Origin: Tanypteryx hageni
Taxonomy: Eukaryota; Arthropoda; Insecta; Odonata; Petaluridae
DNA length: 64,000 nucleotides
NCBI GenBank assembly: GCA_028673005.1
Contig: CM054117.1
Coordinates: forward strand, 51,209,870-51,273,869
Direction of reading: 5' to 3'
The notes beneath the pieces were generated by a model. It did no database searches. It was not told the origin of the DNA and worked only from the letters and a program-made list of their open reading frames with translations. This document shows, piece after piece, positions 33,367 through 46,079 of this stretch. Numbering within the stretch: position 1 is the stretch's first letter; each line of letters starts with the position of its first letter. The position numbers and the translations under genes are program-made.

Positions 33367-34588
33367 AAATTAACGTGAGGCTCTAATAGAATAACGCTGG
33401 TGAGAGTAGTAGACTTCATCACGGATGCCTACAACCGGAGAGAATGCGCGGTCGGGGCATTCCTAGATGTGAGTTAGGCCTTTGATCGCGTCTGGCACGC
33501 GGGTCTTCTTAGCAAGATAAACGCGATGGACTTCCCACTCTGGGCCTGCAAAATCATCAAATCCTACCTGCTGGAAAGGTCCTTCCGCGTGCGCTGGAGC
33601 AGAACACTTTCATCGCCGAGGAGGATCTCAGCTGGCGTTCCACAGGGCTCCGTTCTCGGTCCTCTCTTATTTAGTATATTCACCGCCGACCTGCCCACCA
33701 ACCATCACTGGAATGTTATGATAGCCCTATTTGCAGATGATGCTGCGGTCTTGGCGAGATCGAAACAGCCTCGCCTTGCTGCATCCTACCTGCAGCGGTC
33801 CACCGACAGTCTTACCCAGTGGTATTTACGCTGGCGGATAGCGATCAATCCTTCAAAGACTCAGGCAGTGTTCTTCCACCATAACCGGAATCTGGATCCG
33901 CCAGAGCCGATCTCTATCCTCGACCGAGCGGTTCCATGGGACGAGTCGGCGCTCTACCTGGGTGTCACCCTGGACGAGGGGCTGACTTTCAAGACCCACG
34001 TGCAAAGGATCATCACGCGGGCCAACTACACGAGGGCTACGCTGCTCCCCATCTTGAGGAATGCTTACGTTAGCAAGGAGCTAAAGCTGCGCCTCTACAA
34101 GAGCGTCCTCCTGCCAGCCGTACTCTACGGAGCGCCTGCGTGGTCGGCCAGACTTAATGGCGGCTGCAGGAACAGATTGGAGACTTGGCAAAACACCAAC
34201 CTCCGTATCATACTACGGCCTCCTATTGGCATTAATACAACCACCCTCCTTGCTGCAGCAGAAGCCTACCCGATTTCGGAGCGGCTGCGAGACACGCTGA
34301 GGAGGTTCTATGATTGCCTGCTGCTGAAAGGTGCCGACGAGCTTCGGGCGATCGGTGAGGCACAGGTCAGTTCCTGGGACTGGACGAAGAGGCCCAGAGC
34401 AGCTACTGAAAACCTGCAAGACCAGCCTCCGACGAAAAGGAGGCGATGATTGGGAATAGGCATCCCAAAATTTACGAAGAGGCACAACTGTAGACCCACC
34501 GCGGAACTTCCCTTGTGAGAAAAACCGCGGCAGAACCCGCTGCCGAAGAGGCTACTGGCGGGTTTACAGAGTACATCGGGAATAACGC
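33367..34588 (+). mobile_element. 5'-truncated jockey-type LINE
   Basis: Recognisable coding begins about 33382 and runs to the stop at 34447-34449, followed by a GC-rich 3' region to about 34585. A 9-bp direct repeat TTAAAATAT lies at 33358-33366 and 34589-34597 and could be the target duplication. It is AT-rich, and I see no poly(A) tail, so the boundaries are tentative. Base composition is much GC-richer than the flanks, which fits a later arrival. Confidence 0.75.
33382..34449 (+). pseudogene. Jockey-type reverse transcriptase, C-terminal half
   Basis: The non-LTR reverse transcriptase of a jockey-clade element, used for target-primed copying of its RNA. The frame reads FITDAYNRRECAVGAFLDVS then a TAG stop (33475-33477) where the family has Lys, then AFDRVWH (motif A). 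It continues openly from 33526: SAGVPQGSVLGPLLF (motif B), FADD at about 33731-33742 (motif C, intact), then LGVTLDEGLTF, LPAVLYGAPAW and the C-terminal RNA-binding-like region, ending in a basic KRRR tail. A 307-codon frame is therefore open after one nonsense codon. Endonuclease, ORF1 and the RT fingers are missing, so the copy is dead. A small hairpin TTGGGA...TCCCAA lies directly after the stop. Confidence 0.9.
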
Positions 34589-37485
34589 TTAAAATATCAC
34601 AAAGAGGAGAATATGGGCAGGGAGAAAAGATGGAAAAAATAATTTTGCAAATCCAGTGCGTCCTTATAGATGCAAAAAGGAATACGAAGATTTGTAGGAA
34701 TGAAAACGCCTTTGCCCGAACTCAGTCCCCATTTTCTATAAGGAAATAAAACGCTGTTAAGGTAAATATTCCTTGCTGACATTGATTTTACTTTGTTAAC
34801 ACACCTCTTTTCTAATGCATATCTTTCTTTACGTATTTATTACCTTTGGGCATGCGTTGATGATGTTCAACACTTCCGATTGCTACGAAGATAAAAAATA
34901 CGAAATCTGGCAAAAAAACTTCAAATGTAGCCAATAATTTGCTAACAATAAAGCTTTTTCAGAATTAATATGTCCTCTCAAGAAAAAACTTTAAGTTCCA
35001 ATGATAACAATATAAAAGTGCGTCTCTTTAAGTTCCGGAGATACTTAGCAGTTTTGGGAAAATATCCGTTCGGATAATATGTATGGCTCCCAAACTGCAC
35101 TGCGCGGCAGCTCATGATAGCTACAATGACATTCAAATTTTCATTCTAAAACCGTCCGATTCAATTTTGAATCCGAGTCATATATATGGGCGAGGTATTT
35201 ATACATGAGATCCTGTGGGAACTACGGAATACCGGGAAACCTATCCTTGAATTTCCATTACACGTGCGGGAAACGATGACGCCACACAATAAGTTCGGAT
35301 ATCCCATCCCCCCTTCTCCCCATCCGCAAACCATCTTGCAGCGTTAATCCTATACTCTATGAAATTATCCGAATAATCGACCACTTAAGCGTCCCCAAAG
35401 GAAAACTCCAATCGAATCGCCCGCGAAACGAGAAGACTCTCCCCATTCCCACATCCATTCGGAGGATAAAACAAAACAACATCGGCAGAGATATACGTTT
35501 CCCTTTTCGCCGAGCTATTTCCCTCCTTTCTCTCTCCCTCCCTGCCTCTCTCCGTCCCCCTTTCTCTCTCCCTTCCTCTGTCTCTCTCCCCCACTCCGTC
35601 TCTCTCCGAAACAATGCCCTCTAGTAAACGAATTCACGGAAATACCATTACGGTAGTTTCTCCTGTACAAACTATGTAGTACTGCGTCCCAACGCTCTCT
35701 TCCCCCCGCCTCTCTTCTCGAAATAGGCTTTAATTTAACCACGGAATTGGGAAACGTGGAATCTACAAACAAACAAAGGGGTTAAAAGGAAGATGAAGGT
35801 CTCGGTTGAAAGGATGGAAGGAGGGGAGGTAGAAAGATAGAGAGAGAAAGAGGGTATTTTATTGTTCCGGGAAAATGACGTAACCTTCCGTTTAAAAATA
35901 TTCCCATTCTCTTCGACACGCCCACGAACGTTAAGAGTTTTGTTTGTTCTTCTTGCTCTCTATCTCTCCTCCGTCGCCGTTCACGACGAAATTAACGGGA
36001 AATTGCCACGGAGAATGTTTATTTTTTTCTATCTTCCGAGATAAATCGGAGGGAGGAGAGGGGGAGGTGGGAAATTAGAGAAGGATTCGCGTGCGTTAGT
36101 CTCTCGCGTCGTAATTCGTCGCATCGTCGTCGCAAAAACGGCTCTCCTCCCCTCCCCCCCCATATGCGTATTCTAGAGCTACTCTCTGTCTTTCGAGTCG
36201 AGAGGAGTTTAAGGAGGGGCAATTCGTAAGAGCGGCAACACACGCACACCTGTCACAGACGTAAACGCGCCCGTTTTCCCACGTAGCTGCTACTGCCACT
36301 CGCGAATTTCTAAATATATATATATACGCGGAGGCCGTCCGTTTAGAATGGGTTAAAATTATCCGAATTGTTTCGTGGGGTTTTATTGCGCCGAGATATT
36401 TACGCTAACACAAAGGGCGCCTTTAATAAACGTTGTCAGTCACCGTTTAACGCCTTTGTGTTTCTGAGTGTTTGGAAAAAAATGCCTGCGAAGGATACGC
36501 ATACCATGAAAAATTGTTGAGTTACATATTTCAGGATATTTCCCTCCGTTAATTCTTTTATACCTGGAAAATGTGTGTATATATATATATGTATTTTTCC
36601 AAAAACTGTGGACTTAATATCAAACATTGCAAGGTAAGTTATATTTAAAAATATTAAATTCATTACAATAAATTTGAGGAAAAATCACAATCGGGTATCT
36701 CAGTATTTGAGGGAGCATAATCATTAATAACCTTACATAATATAAATTTATGTTCATAAATCTAAGGACTCAGTAAATTATTATTCATAAATTATTTCTT
36801 GGATATGATAGCATATCATAAAAATGTGCATACTTTTAATATCTCTAGATGAAGAAAATTTTTTACAAAAGAAACATTAAAATTTCTGCCAATAATAAAA
36901 TTCAAGGAAAATTCAATACTTTGGCGCGACAAGTAGAAGAAAATTTAAACTTCTCAGTGAACTCAACAAAACCTGTATATTACAGTCTTTAAAAAAGTTA
37001 ATTTTCTCGTTCTCAATGTCATTCGAAAGAGGATCGAACAGGGACGGCGATATAAACATGTATAACAAAAACCCGAAGCTTTACGTAAACAATTGGAAAA
37101 AGCAATAAACTCGAGTTTTTCGCAGAAACCCTCCGAAATCCCACGTTTTATCTCCTCCCAAACCATTTTCGTGCAAAATAATCCAAACTTTCTTCGTCGT
37201 TTACATCCAATACGGATCGTCTGAGTCACGTATTTTGACCTTAAGCTGACCATTCTCTCTCTGTTTCTCTCTTTTCCCCTTTAGATCTGACCATTTTTTT
37301 TGGAATAGGGTTTGACCTTCCCCTTCTCGTTTCCAAGAACAAGAACCGCTAACACCTCGAAGAGCGACCTCTAGTGCTTATATTACGTCGGAATTAAGCA
37401 AAGGGAAGGAGATCTCATTCTTGTATTTGCTCTATTTTTGTACTCTTAATACCGAGGACTTGATGGCGGTCTCCAAAGTTATGCA
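34589..37485. other. Unannotated DNA with low-complexity patches
   Basis: 35480-35600 is pyrimidine-rich and 35790-35850 and 36040-36080 are purine-rich. 35200-36330 is GC-richer with CpG. 36420-37240 is AT-rich with a TATATA run near 36573-36588. Short ORFs show no domain. Confidence 0.4.
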
Positions 37486-38935
37486 TCTAATCTTCATGTA
37501 CTATCTACAGCCGCTAACTTCTCCATCTCTTCCACTATCTTCTTTCGCCATGTTTTTAACTCTAATTCTTCATTCTCTCCCCCTTCATCTCCAATTAATA
37601 CCTGTGTGCGATATACGCTTCATCTTTCCCCTCCATATTTCCTCTTCCTATCTCTTCTCTTTGCCTCTCCCCTCCTCTCTCTCCTTTATTACCTTCGCTC
37701 TCTCCTCTTATCCCCTTCTCCTTTTATATTTATCCTCGCTCTCATCTCCTCTCTACCTCTCCCTTTCCTCAACCCCCATCTCTGCATTCTCTATTTCCCC
37801 TTCTCTCTCTTCAATGCTTCGTTCTTCCTTTACCCTTTTTCTACACCTCTTCCTCTCACTCTCCCCTCTTCTCCCTCTCTCCTCTTCTATTTATCTTTCC
37901 TCTCTCTCCCACTCGCCCTTTTTCTCTCTATGGCCACCTCACCTCCTCACTCTCTTTCTCCTTCTTTCTTTGTTTTTTTTTATCCTCCTGTATCTTCTCC
38001 CTATATCTTCTCCCTATATCTTCTCCCTATATCTTCTCCCTATATCTTCTCCCTATATCTTCTCCCTATATCTTCTCCATATATCTTCTCCTTCCTGTAT
38101 CTTCTCTTTCCTGTATCTTCTCCCTGTATCTTCTCCCTGCATCTTCTCCCTGTATCTTCTCCCTGTAACTTCTCCTTCCTGTATCTTCTCTTTCCTGTAT
38201 CTTCTCTTTCCTGTATCTTCTCCCTGTATCTTCTCCCTGTATCTTCTCCCTGTATCTTCTCCCTATATCTTCTCCCATATATCCTCCCTATATCTTCTCC
38301 CTTTATATTCTCCCTGTACCTTCTCCCTGTATCTTCTCCCTTTATCTCCTCCCTGTACCTTCTCCCTGTATCTTCTCCCTGTATCTTCTCCCTATATGTT
38401 CTCCCTGTATCTTCTCCTCCCTATATCTTCTCCTTCCTGTGCTCAGCTCTTTGTTCACCCTTGCTCTCTCTCGTTTTTTTCCTCCCTATCTCCTCTAGCC
38501 TTTATGGATTTTAGGGTTTTTATGCAAGACGGGGTTTGCAAACTTCAGCGACTTCCAAATAAAGACATTTATTTATATATCTGTCAATATTTGCTTCCTC
38601 CTCCCTCTCCTTTATAACTCCCTCTCCCGATCTCTGCTCTCTATCTTTCCTTCATCCATCTACTACATATCCTACCTCCTACTCAACCTTTTACTTCCTA
38701 GTCCTTTCTCCTAAACTCTTTCCACTCAACGTCCTGCATTTCCTATTACTCCTTCCTCCTTTTCTCCTCTCCATTTACGTATGTCCTTTTCTGTCTTTCT
38801 CTCTTTCTCCCGCTCCCATACCAATCACTCCATCCCATCCCATGCTCCCCCGCTCTCTTTCCCTCAAGCACATTCAATTTCTGGGAACAAGCGAACCCTA
38901 CCCCAATCCCACCAAATTCACCTCTTCGTCCATCA
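37486..38935 (+). repeat. 1.4-kb pyrimidine-rich region
   Basis: Strongly C/T-biased plus strand. The 398- and 302-codon frames (37421-38617 and 37606-38514) are stop-free because the sequence lacks A/G-rich stop codons. Their products are Ser/Leu/Pro-rich with no domain, and I do not call them genes. Confidence 0.8.
37990..38440 (+). repeat. 13-bp minisatellite, unit TATCTTCTCCCTR
   Basis: About 30 copies of a 13-bp unit (TATCTTCTCCCTA early, TATCTTCTCCCTG later) with some 16-18-bp variants holding TTCCTG or TTTCCTG. Because 13 is not a multiple of three, all three plus-strand frames read the same 13-residue cycle (SPYIFSLYLLPI...) without stops. The A-type units cluster at the left (37990-38085) and the G-type units mostly follow. 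Confidence 0.92.
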
Positions 38936-41900
38936 GTGTTTGCACACTGTGCACTACATACTAAAGACTTGAGCTTCCCACTTCAAAAAAACCGCGACTT
39001 CCCCCAATCCTATTTCGTTGTCGGTACAATGCAAGGGGTTAGGAAGGGAGGGAGGAACAGCAAGTAAGAGCTTCGAGGATGGTGGGTTTTGCAATTACAT
39101 GCGGATGAGAAGTTGGAGGTAAATACACGCCCTACACAGTTTATTCGATTAATAATTTACTTTTACGGAGAGGGGGGAAAGATAAGCATGAGGGGAAAGA
39201 TATACAATAGAAAACTAAAAGAAAGAACTTACCCAGTATGTCCTTGGTACGAAGGGCAAGAATTACGAAGAGGTGCCGAACTTGTTTTATTTCGCTCTTC
39301 TCTCGGTTGATACCTGAGGCAAGAAAGAACATTCAAGGCTTCAGATAAAAAGAAACTTAAATAATAAAGACAACAAAACATCGAAATTATTACTATTTAA
39401 CCTCGTACGAGTTTTTAGACCATGACAGCTTTAATCACGATAACATGAGCTTCCTGCGCAGAAACGTCAGAAATTAGCGACATGAAAACTCTCCTAAAAA
39501 GTTTTATATCACGTAGAGGGAAATTTGCTGAAATAGCGCACGCTGAAGAAATTTTAGCGAGAAATGCTTAAAAAGTAACTCCGTAGATAGAGCTTACCTT
39601 TAATTATTCCGAAAACAGTTTTAAAGTTTAAATTTTAAAGGATATTCCTAAACATTTTCATAAATATCTTGACTTGTACTAAGGGACAAGTTTTTAGTAA
39701 ATACATAGCAATATGAGGTAAAATAATAAAAATCAAGGGTATAATTGTGCTCTTGACTGAAAATCGAACCCGGGACATTCACCTGCCGGCTAGGGTTAAA
39801 AAAATATTTTCCAGTCCCTAAGGCTGATTATCTCACTTGTAATGAGATTAATTAAGGCCATTTTCCACCTGTGTCTCAGTGAGGACGTTTAGTGGAGCAA
39901 ACATTTATAGGTTCTCGTAAGGACTCCAAATATCGATAGTAAAGAATCAGTCTGCGATTAAGGTTCAGAGTTAACTCTTTACGCATTTAGATTTCTAATA
40001 TATTAAAAAATAACCAATGGAGAGTACCTATGATAAGAATTGTGTATATTCTGCACTGAGAATCAAACGCAGCCCAATAAATCAATATAAAGAGTATCAC
40101 GTCTTGTCCTTATTGATATAATCATGTTTCAGTGTTTCGTCATAATTTCGGCATATTATTCCGTTTTTTATGCATCCATTGTTTCGATGTTTCATCGCAA
40201 TTTTATCCGTAGCTTTCCAACAATATTTAGTAGGGTGCATCCATTAGTTTAAATATATCACTCTAAGAATAAATTATTCTTTTCAGATATTTTTTCGAAT
40301 GAATCAAAAATGGTGACCTCATCCTCGAAGAGCTGAAATCGTAATCAAGTATAAACATTTGACGAGCATAAAAATCAATGAAATATCGATAAGAAATTTA
40401 TGGAACCTCAAAACGTGCGAAGTACCCGTAACCCGAGTAGATAGAGAATCCACGCTGTTGCAGCTTCCTGTAAGCTATCTCGCTCTACGCTGCCAAGTTG
40501 TTTGTATACACACGAGGCGCTGTAATCCATCCTTACATATCATCAAGTCATTAGCGCTCAGTTCCGTATTGAGCTAATTTGATCTTCCGCAAACGAAGTT
40601 ATCCTATGTAACGTTACTATGTTTCACGATCAACTTAGGGTAAGATTAGCGAATTATAACTGAATTGCCTCTAGCAATCGCTTTTGAGAGCAGGGTTACA
40701 CAAAAAAATCATTTTTCTATCCACTATGACATACAAAGAGAGAAAAAGTAAAATGGAAATCAGCTGTAAATATTTTTACGTGATGTGGTATATTCATCGT
40801 TATTTCATAGTATTGGGCATTATTTTATATAGTAGTTATTTATTTACAAATCGGCTTTAAAGAATACATTTCTACGACCCATACACAAGCTCATATTAGG
40901 CGACGGGAAAAATTTTAATAAACTTTTAATGAAAAAGTTTATAGAAAGATATACCAATAAGCGTATGCAAAAATATCTTCCATATTCATCCATGTGCGTG
41001 TGAATGATCAGAGAATGTAAATGTAATATTGTTTCACAAAATTGTTAAAAACGCGTTGCACTCTTAATATGGAAAAGTTTGATTAACAAAAATAATGCCC
41101 ATGTTGCTGTTGAATATTTTCTCTCCGAATGTAATGGCGAATCGAGAATAAATGTAGTTAAAGTGAGATACATTATCTGATAAATGTAAGATTTATTTTA
41201 AGGCAAAGAATGCTGACTGTTACAACCCTATGATATTTAAAAATAAATTTTTACGATACCTTTCCATTAGATTTTTTTGCGATAATTTTTTTAATATTAT
41301 TTTTTCCTCCTAGTTCTCTATTGCTGCTATGTTTCCTGAAAATTCCTTAAGTGTAGAGCGTCATAAACTTACGTTTTAAAATTAAAATTGAGATACGAAT
41401 TCGGGACTTAGTGGCTGAAAAATGAGGTATATTTTCATTGCAGAGAGTTCATTCAACTCTCTTCCGAATAACACCAGAACTTGGCCTAAAACACGAAAAG
41501 AACATTTTTCTCTCATAAAAAATTAAAACTTTTATAACCTGCGACGCACATTATAAAGAAATTGTTTCCGCCCACAAAATAACGTTATTTATTAATTTTA
41601 TGAGTACAATGTGCTGAGAGTTTTATTTTATTTATTTATTTTATTGATATTACTCCTATCCGGGACAAATTATTAATGGCCTCCGCAGACGGAATAAATT
41701 GTTGTTTTTTTTTCGTCACTACTGTCAAGCGACGAGTTTTTATCCCAACTCCCTAATTCATTCCGCAAGTGTAGCTTTTGTAATGCATGAACCGGTCCTC
41801 GCGTTCCCCAAGCCATGATTCAAATGTATGCAAATGTGGGCAAGAAGAGAAAATGGTTTTCATCTCGAAGTAATTTTTATCTCATTAATTAAACGTGTTA

Positions 41901-42010
41901 AAAATAACATGATTCTTCGCATCACAACTCCTTTCCACAAAATTAAAATATAAACGATTTCTTCGATTATTACCATTTCACCTTTTAAAAAATAGATGGG
42001 GTTCTTACGC
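38936..42010. other. AT-rich DNA, no gene recognised
   Basis: On the minus strand at about 39755-39800 there is a tRNA-like B box (reverse complement GGGTTCGATTTTC) followed by TCAAG. The T stem is broken, so it may be the relic of a tRNA-derived SINE. The remainder shows no genes or structured repeats. Confidence 0.4.
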
Positions 42011-42018
42011 ATTATAAC

Positions 42019-44382
42019 TAGGCTTGGTAGAATTCGATTTAAATAAAAAACCTCGATAAATGTCAATTTTAAAATATTTTCAAAATCGACGGTAAGCGTC
42101 GATTTTCCAACAAGATGGGAAAATATGCGTCTAATAAACTATTTTATTTGAAATATAATATTGAAGTTGTTTCTGTTTACTTTTTTCGCAATATTATTTC
42201 CTTTTCTGGGCTTGCATTAACAGTGGCACTGAAAGAAGGGTAGTATTTTCATACACTAAAATATGTGTCTTTTTGAAAAGCTCACACTTCTAGTCTAGAC
42301 AATCAGGTAACCGCAAGGTCCTAGGGTAGTTTTGAGAATACGTGTTTCTTAGCCCTTTTGAGGTTTTTGAGATTATATTTGCCGACCTAATGGTGGGATA
42401 TTCCACGAGCCTCTCTATACATATAAGGTCATGGATATGTCCTACTGAGTTCCTCGACCCATGTTAAACGCGATTCGGAAGAAAGTAATTTCGGTGGCCG
42501 CATCTACCCCGTGGAGTGTATTCCTAGAACAAATATTTCTCGATTCCTTGCTAGGGGTTATCTTATAGATCAGGGGTCCCTAAACAACGACTCGCGGGCC
42601 ACATCTGGCCCGCCTTATCAGCAACAGTATTCATTAGATATCATTTACGATGTCTAAACGACATTTTCCGAGTGCTTGGGTGAAATCTACTTTTAATATA
42701 ATTGAATTACATATTACAGAATCGAAAAAATCCTCAAAACTTGCTCTTTGAAATTTTCACAAGGCCCGATCAGTCATTTTAAATGCCGTACGTGGCCCGC
42801 ACAGTGGATCATGAAGCCTCATGTGGCCCTTTCAGTAAAAGGTTTGGTGACCGCTGCAGTATAGATGGACGTTGTTGCATGCACTTTCGCTCCTTCTCCG
42901 TATGCACTGAACCCAAATTTTGCCAGGCATTCTCGAAAAGTTATCCAGAAGGAAACGTTCCCTTCTCTTGCTTTTGGCTCCTTCATCCTTTGCTACAGGT
43001 TTAATAAATGTCAATTAATATATAATGGTTTTAAAAATGTGCACATAAATTAGCAAGCGTTACTTTAAATTAAATATTTTTGACGGCTGAAATATCATTG
43101 CGATAATCGTACCATTAATGTTTTTCTTTAATTAGTCCTTAATTTGCATCAACGAATGTCTAAAAGCCTTTAAGCTGAACTCGCAAATTCTGTTTTTATA
43201 ATGTTTCTCGACAAAAGCAACAGCATATTGCTCGGATTTCATAGATTAACCGTTTTCTAGTTTTCATTATACAATTTACTATTTACATTCGCGATATAAT
43301 ATATTTGCCAACGACACGATTGGAAGAATTATACGAGATCAACAATATCTAGATTTGGAAATACCAGCTTACAATATTTGAGATTAAAAATATACTAAGT
43401 TTCAGTGTGGTAGAACTACAATAATATTCTCGTGACTGATATACAAGGTGCTAATTTGGTTTAACCATCAAGATTCGGTTAGTAAAAGGCGTGAATTATC
43501 AATTAATATGTTTTCTCATATAGGTTGGTTGTCGAAATCATCATGTTTGGTAAAATTTGTGAGGAAATAGCAAAAATACAAGAACAGGAAATATCGTTTC
43601 GTGTTCGCACAATGAAATTTTTTCTGCACTAACTATTTTTTCTTACTTAAAGAGCTAAGCTTTCAAGTCAACATATTCTTATAAATATATGTATGGTTCT
43701 ACTCTGTGCATACGTCGCATTAACACGTTGTGTACCGGATTTAGATACCCGTACTACACTCAGTTCCTGGACATTTTCTCATAAATACAAAAAAAGCACC
43801 CGAAATCTCGTGGTCGGCTCAAATGTGGTTATTTTCTTAGTTAAAGCTCACGATTTATTTAGTAAAAGATCCTATTAACGATTTAAATATACTTCTTAAT
43901 TTGTTTACTTTGTATTGTATACTTTTTTACAAGTAAAAGAAAATAATATAGTAATAAATTCGTTACTGAGTGTTTTCTTTAATATTAACATTTAAAAATG
44001 AATACGAGTGTATATGAGCATAAATAAAATTATGAAGAACATAATATATTAGTTCGATTAATTTTTACATAAAGATTTATCTCCTATAAAATTTTAGATA
44101 AATAATCAAAATATTGTGAAATAAACGTAAATTTTACGTAGAATTTTAATCACTGAATAGAAAGGTTGGAAACCGCCAGCCACATATGTAAGTACATATT
44201 AATTTTAAGCGTAGATATTTGTCGAAAATCTCTCGGGAAAACAAACGATTTTAAAAAAATAAACCGAATTCTACCAAGTAGTAATTTTAAGCGTCAATAT
44301 TCGTCGAAAATATCTCGGGAAAATAAACATCAATATAAATCGTCGATTTAAAAAAAATAAACGTCGAATTCTACCAAGCCTA
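42019..44382. mobile_element. hAT-like TIR element, copy 1 (2364 bp)
   Basis: It starts TAGGCTTGGTAGAATTCGA and ends with the exact reverse complement. It is flanked by a perfect 8-bp duplication, ATTATAAC at 42011-42018 and 44383-44390. Its left ~500 bp and right ~340 bp match the element at 55561-58703. The right end is doubled: two ~85-100-bp units each end in GAATTCTACCAAG (44267-44279 and 44366-44378). Each carries an AATTTTAAGCG...GTCGAAAAT.TCTCGGGAAAA.AAAC block. The 8-bp duplication suggests hAT. No transposase was found in the interior, so it is non-autonomous or decayed. Confidence 0.88.
42571..42856. mobile_element. Non-autonomous hAT-type element nested in the 42-kb element
   Basis: It starts CAGGGGTCCCTAAAC and ends GTTTGGTGACCGCTG (12 of 15 matching as inverted repeats), with subterminal CGCGGGCCACATCTGGCCCGCC and a TGGCCCGCACAGTGG stretch inside. 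A near target duplication TTATAGAT / GTATAGAT lies at 42563-42570 and 42859-42866, two bases off the right end. The copy at 55.5 kb lacks this insertion. Confidence 0.75.
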
Positions 44383-44390
44383 ATTATAAC

Positions 44391-46079
44391 TGCAGCTTAG
44401 GTGTAGCTGGTCTTCAAAATTCCCATCGGTACATATTTGCGTTATCAGCTGTCCACTCAGGCGTAAGTGTGCGAATAAAAATTAAAATAAACAACATTAT
44501 TATTCGCTCTTTACGTAGGCTTCTACGTGTACCTAAATACAGTAAATTTGGTCAACTATCGAGTGCTTGAGACAAAAAAATATCCTCATATGATGTTTGG
44601 TACTTTATAATGGTGAGCTTGGATTTTGAGGGAATGGGAATACAAAGTGCACCCTTCCTAATCCTCCAACCTTGGGAGCAGGAGGTAACCTGTTTCCGGA
44701 ACTTCCGGAATTACTGAAAACTACGCCCATCGAATAGATTATATCATGATCATACCTTATGCAGCAAACAGAGTAGTTTTAAAATTGAAAATTATTGGGG
44801 CTAAATATAAAATTTCAAATAACGAATAGATAATAGAGACATGCATTACTTTACTTATAAAATGATCAAATGTTTTTCTTTTCCAAATAAACAAGTGCTA
44901 GTCAGACGGTAACTGCAACATGGGCAGAAATGAAGGTTAGGTGATGGTTGGGTAAGTCTTAGGTTATGGGTGGCAGGGATTATAGGTTGAGAATATTTTT
45001 GAGAGGAGGATGACTACAACCAGAATTCAATTAAACTATTAATAAAAGCTTTAATCTGTTGGTTGGAACGCTATATGGGATTTCCCATAAGAGATACCTT
45101 AAATATACCTCTTTCACACTTGCAGACTCATTTTCTTTTGCAAAATTAAATTAGAAGTAATTGACGCACAATCTTCGAATAAGAACCATTTTAAAGGAAA
45201 TTAAATGAAAGTTCTTATTCATGTCGTCGAATTTTGTTTTCGAATTGAATTCGCTCACATAAAGCTAAAATATTCGAAAATTTGTCAAAATTTTGCATTT
45301 TTATTGAAACGTTCCCTTGGCGATCAACAGCATTATTCTTCATACAGAAAATAAACATATCTGGTGAGTCCATAATAGCTAATCTTTTTCGGAATAAAAC
45401 TTTAAAGATGGTGTGAACTTAGTTAAAAAATTGTGTACTCTTATTGTCTTACTCTTAAATATCAAATAATATATTACAGTGCAAACCTGCTCATCTATTT
45501 TATCTAATGTTCGTATAAGTGTCAGATTTAGCTCACTTCCTTCCAATATAGTTGAATATATATTGTTTCAATTTTCCTGTTGAATTTCAACGGGCATTTA
45601 CACCAGTATAAAATAAAAGCATAAAAAGCGCCCCGTTATCAGATTATATGTACTTAATATTACAACATAATTATGTAGAGACATCGCAGCCAAGAAGAAA
45701 ACATTTCTGTCAATGAAATACTTCAAGGATTATTCCGAAGGCCTCGGCAACTCCTAAAAATATTTTTAAAAGGAATTATTCATCGCCCTTACGAACGCAG
45801 CGATCGCCATTTTTTTATTTGTAAGTCCAATCTAATAAAAAAACATTACCTCTCGCCAAGTCTTTGCTGGACCGGATCATGCCATATGCGCCTATGTGTA
45901 CCTAGGGCGAATACATCACGGTCACGGCGTAAAAAAGAACCGCCTAGGATCGTGCAGACACGAAGATCCTTAGGATAAATACAGACATCTAATTCTCTCG
46001 GGATAAAGCGCGCGGGCGTCCAGATGGGACGTGCGAATAGAAATTAACCTCATTTGTTTAAACAGCGCAATGGGAGGAA
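44391..46079. other. AT-rich DNA, no gene
   Basis: No coding or structural signal recognised. A TTAGG-like stretch near 44930-44970 is not tandem. Confidence 0.4.

Noticed and set aside
37421..38617. 398-codon ORF (and overlapping 302-codon ORF)
   Set aside because: Entirely within pyrimidine-rich and 13-bp minisatellite sequence; Ser/Leu/Pro product, several frames open at once, no domain.
42857..44040. Transposase inside the 42-kb hAT-like element
   Set aside because: Short unrelated ORFs only; no hAT dimerisation or catalytic motif seen.
44925..45000. TTAGG-like telomeric repeat
   Set aside because: A few TTAGG/TTGGG words but not in tandem.
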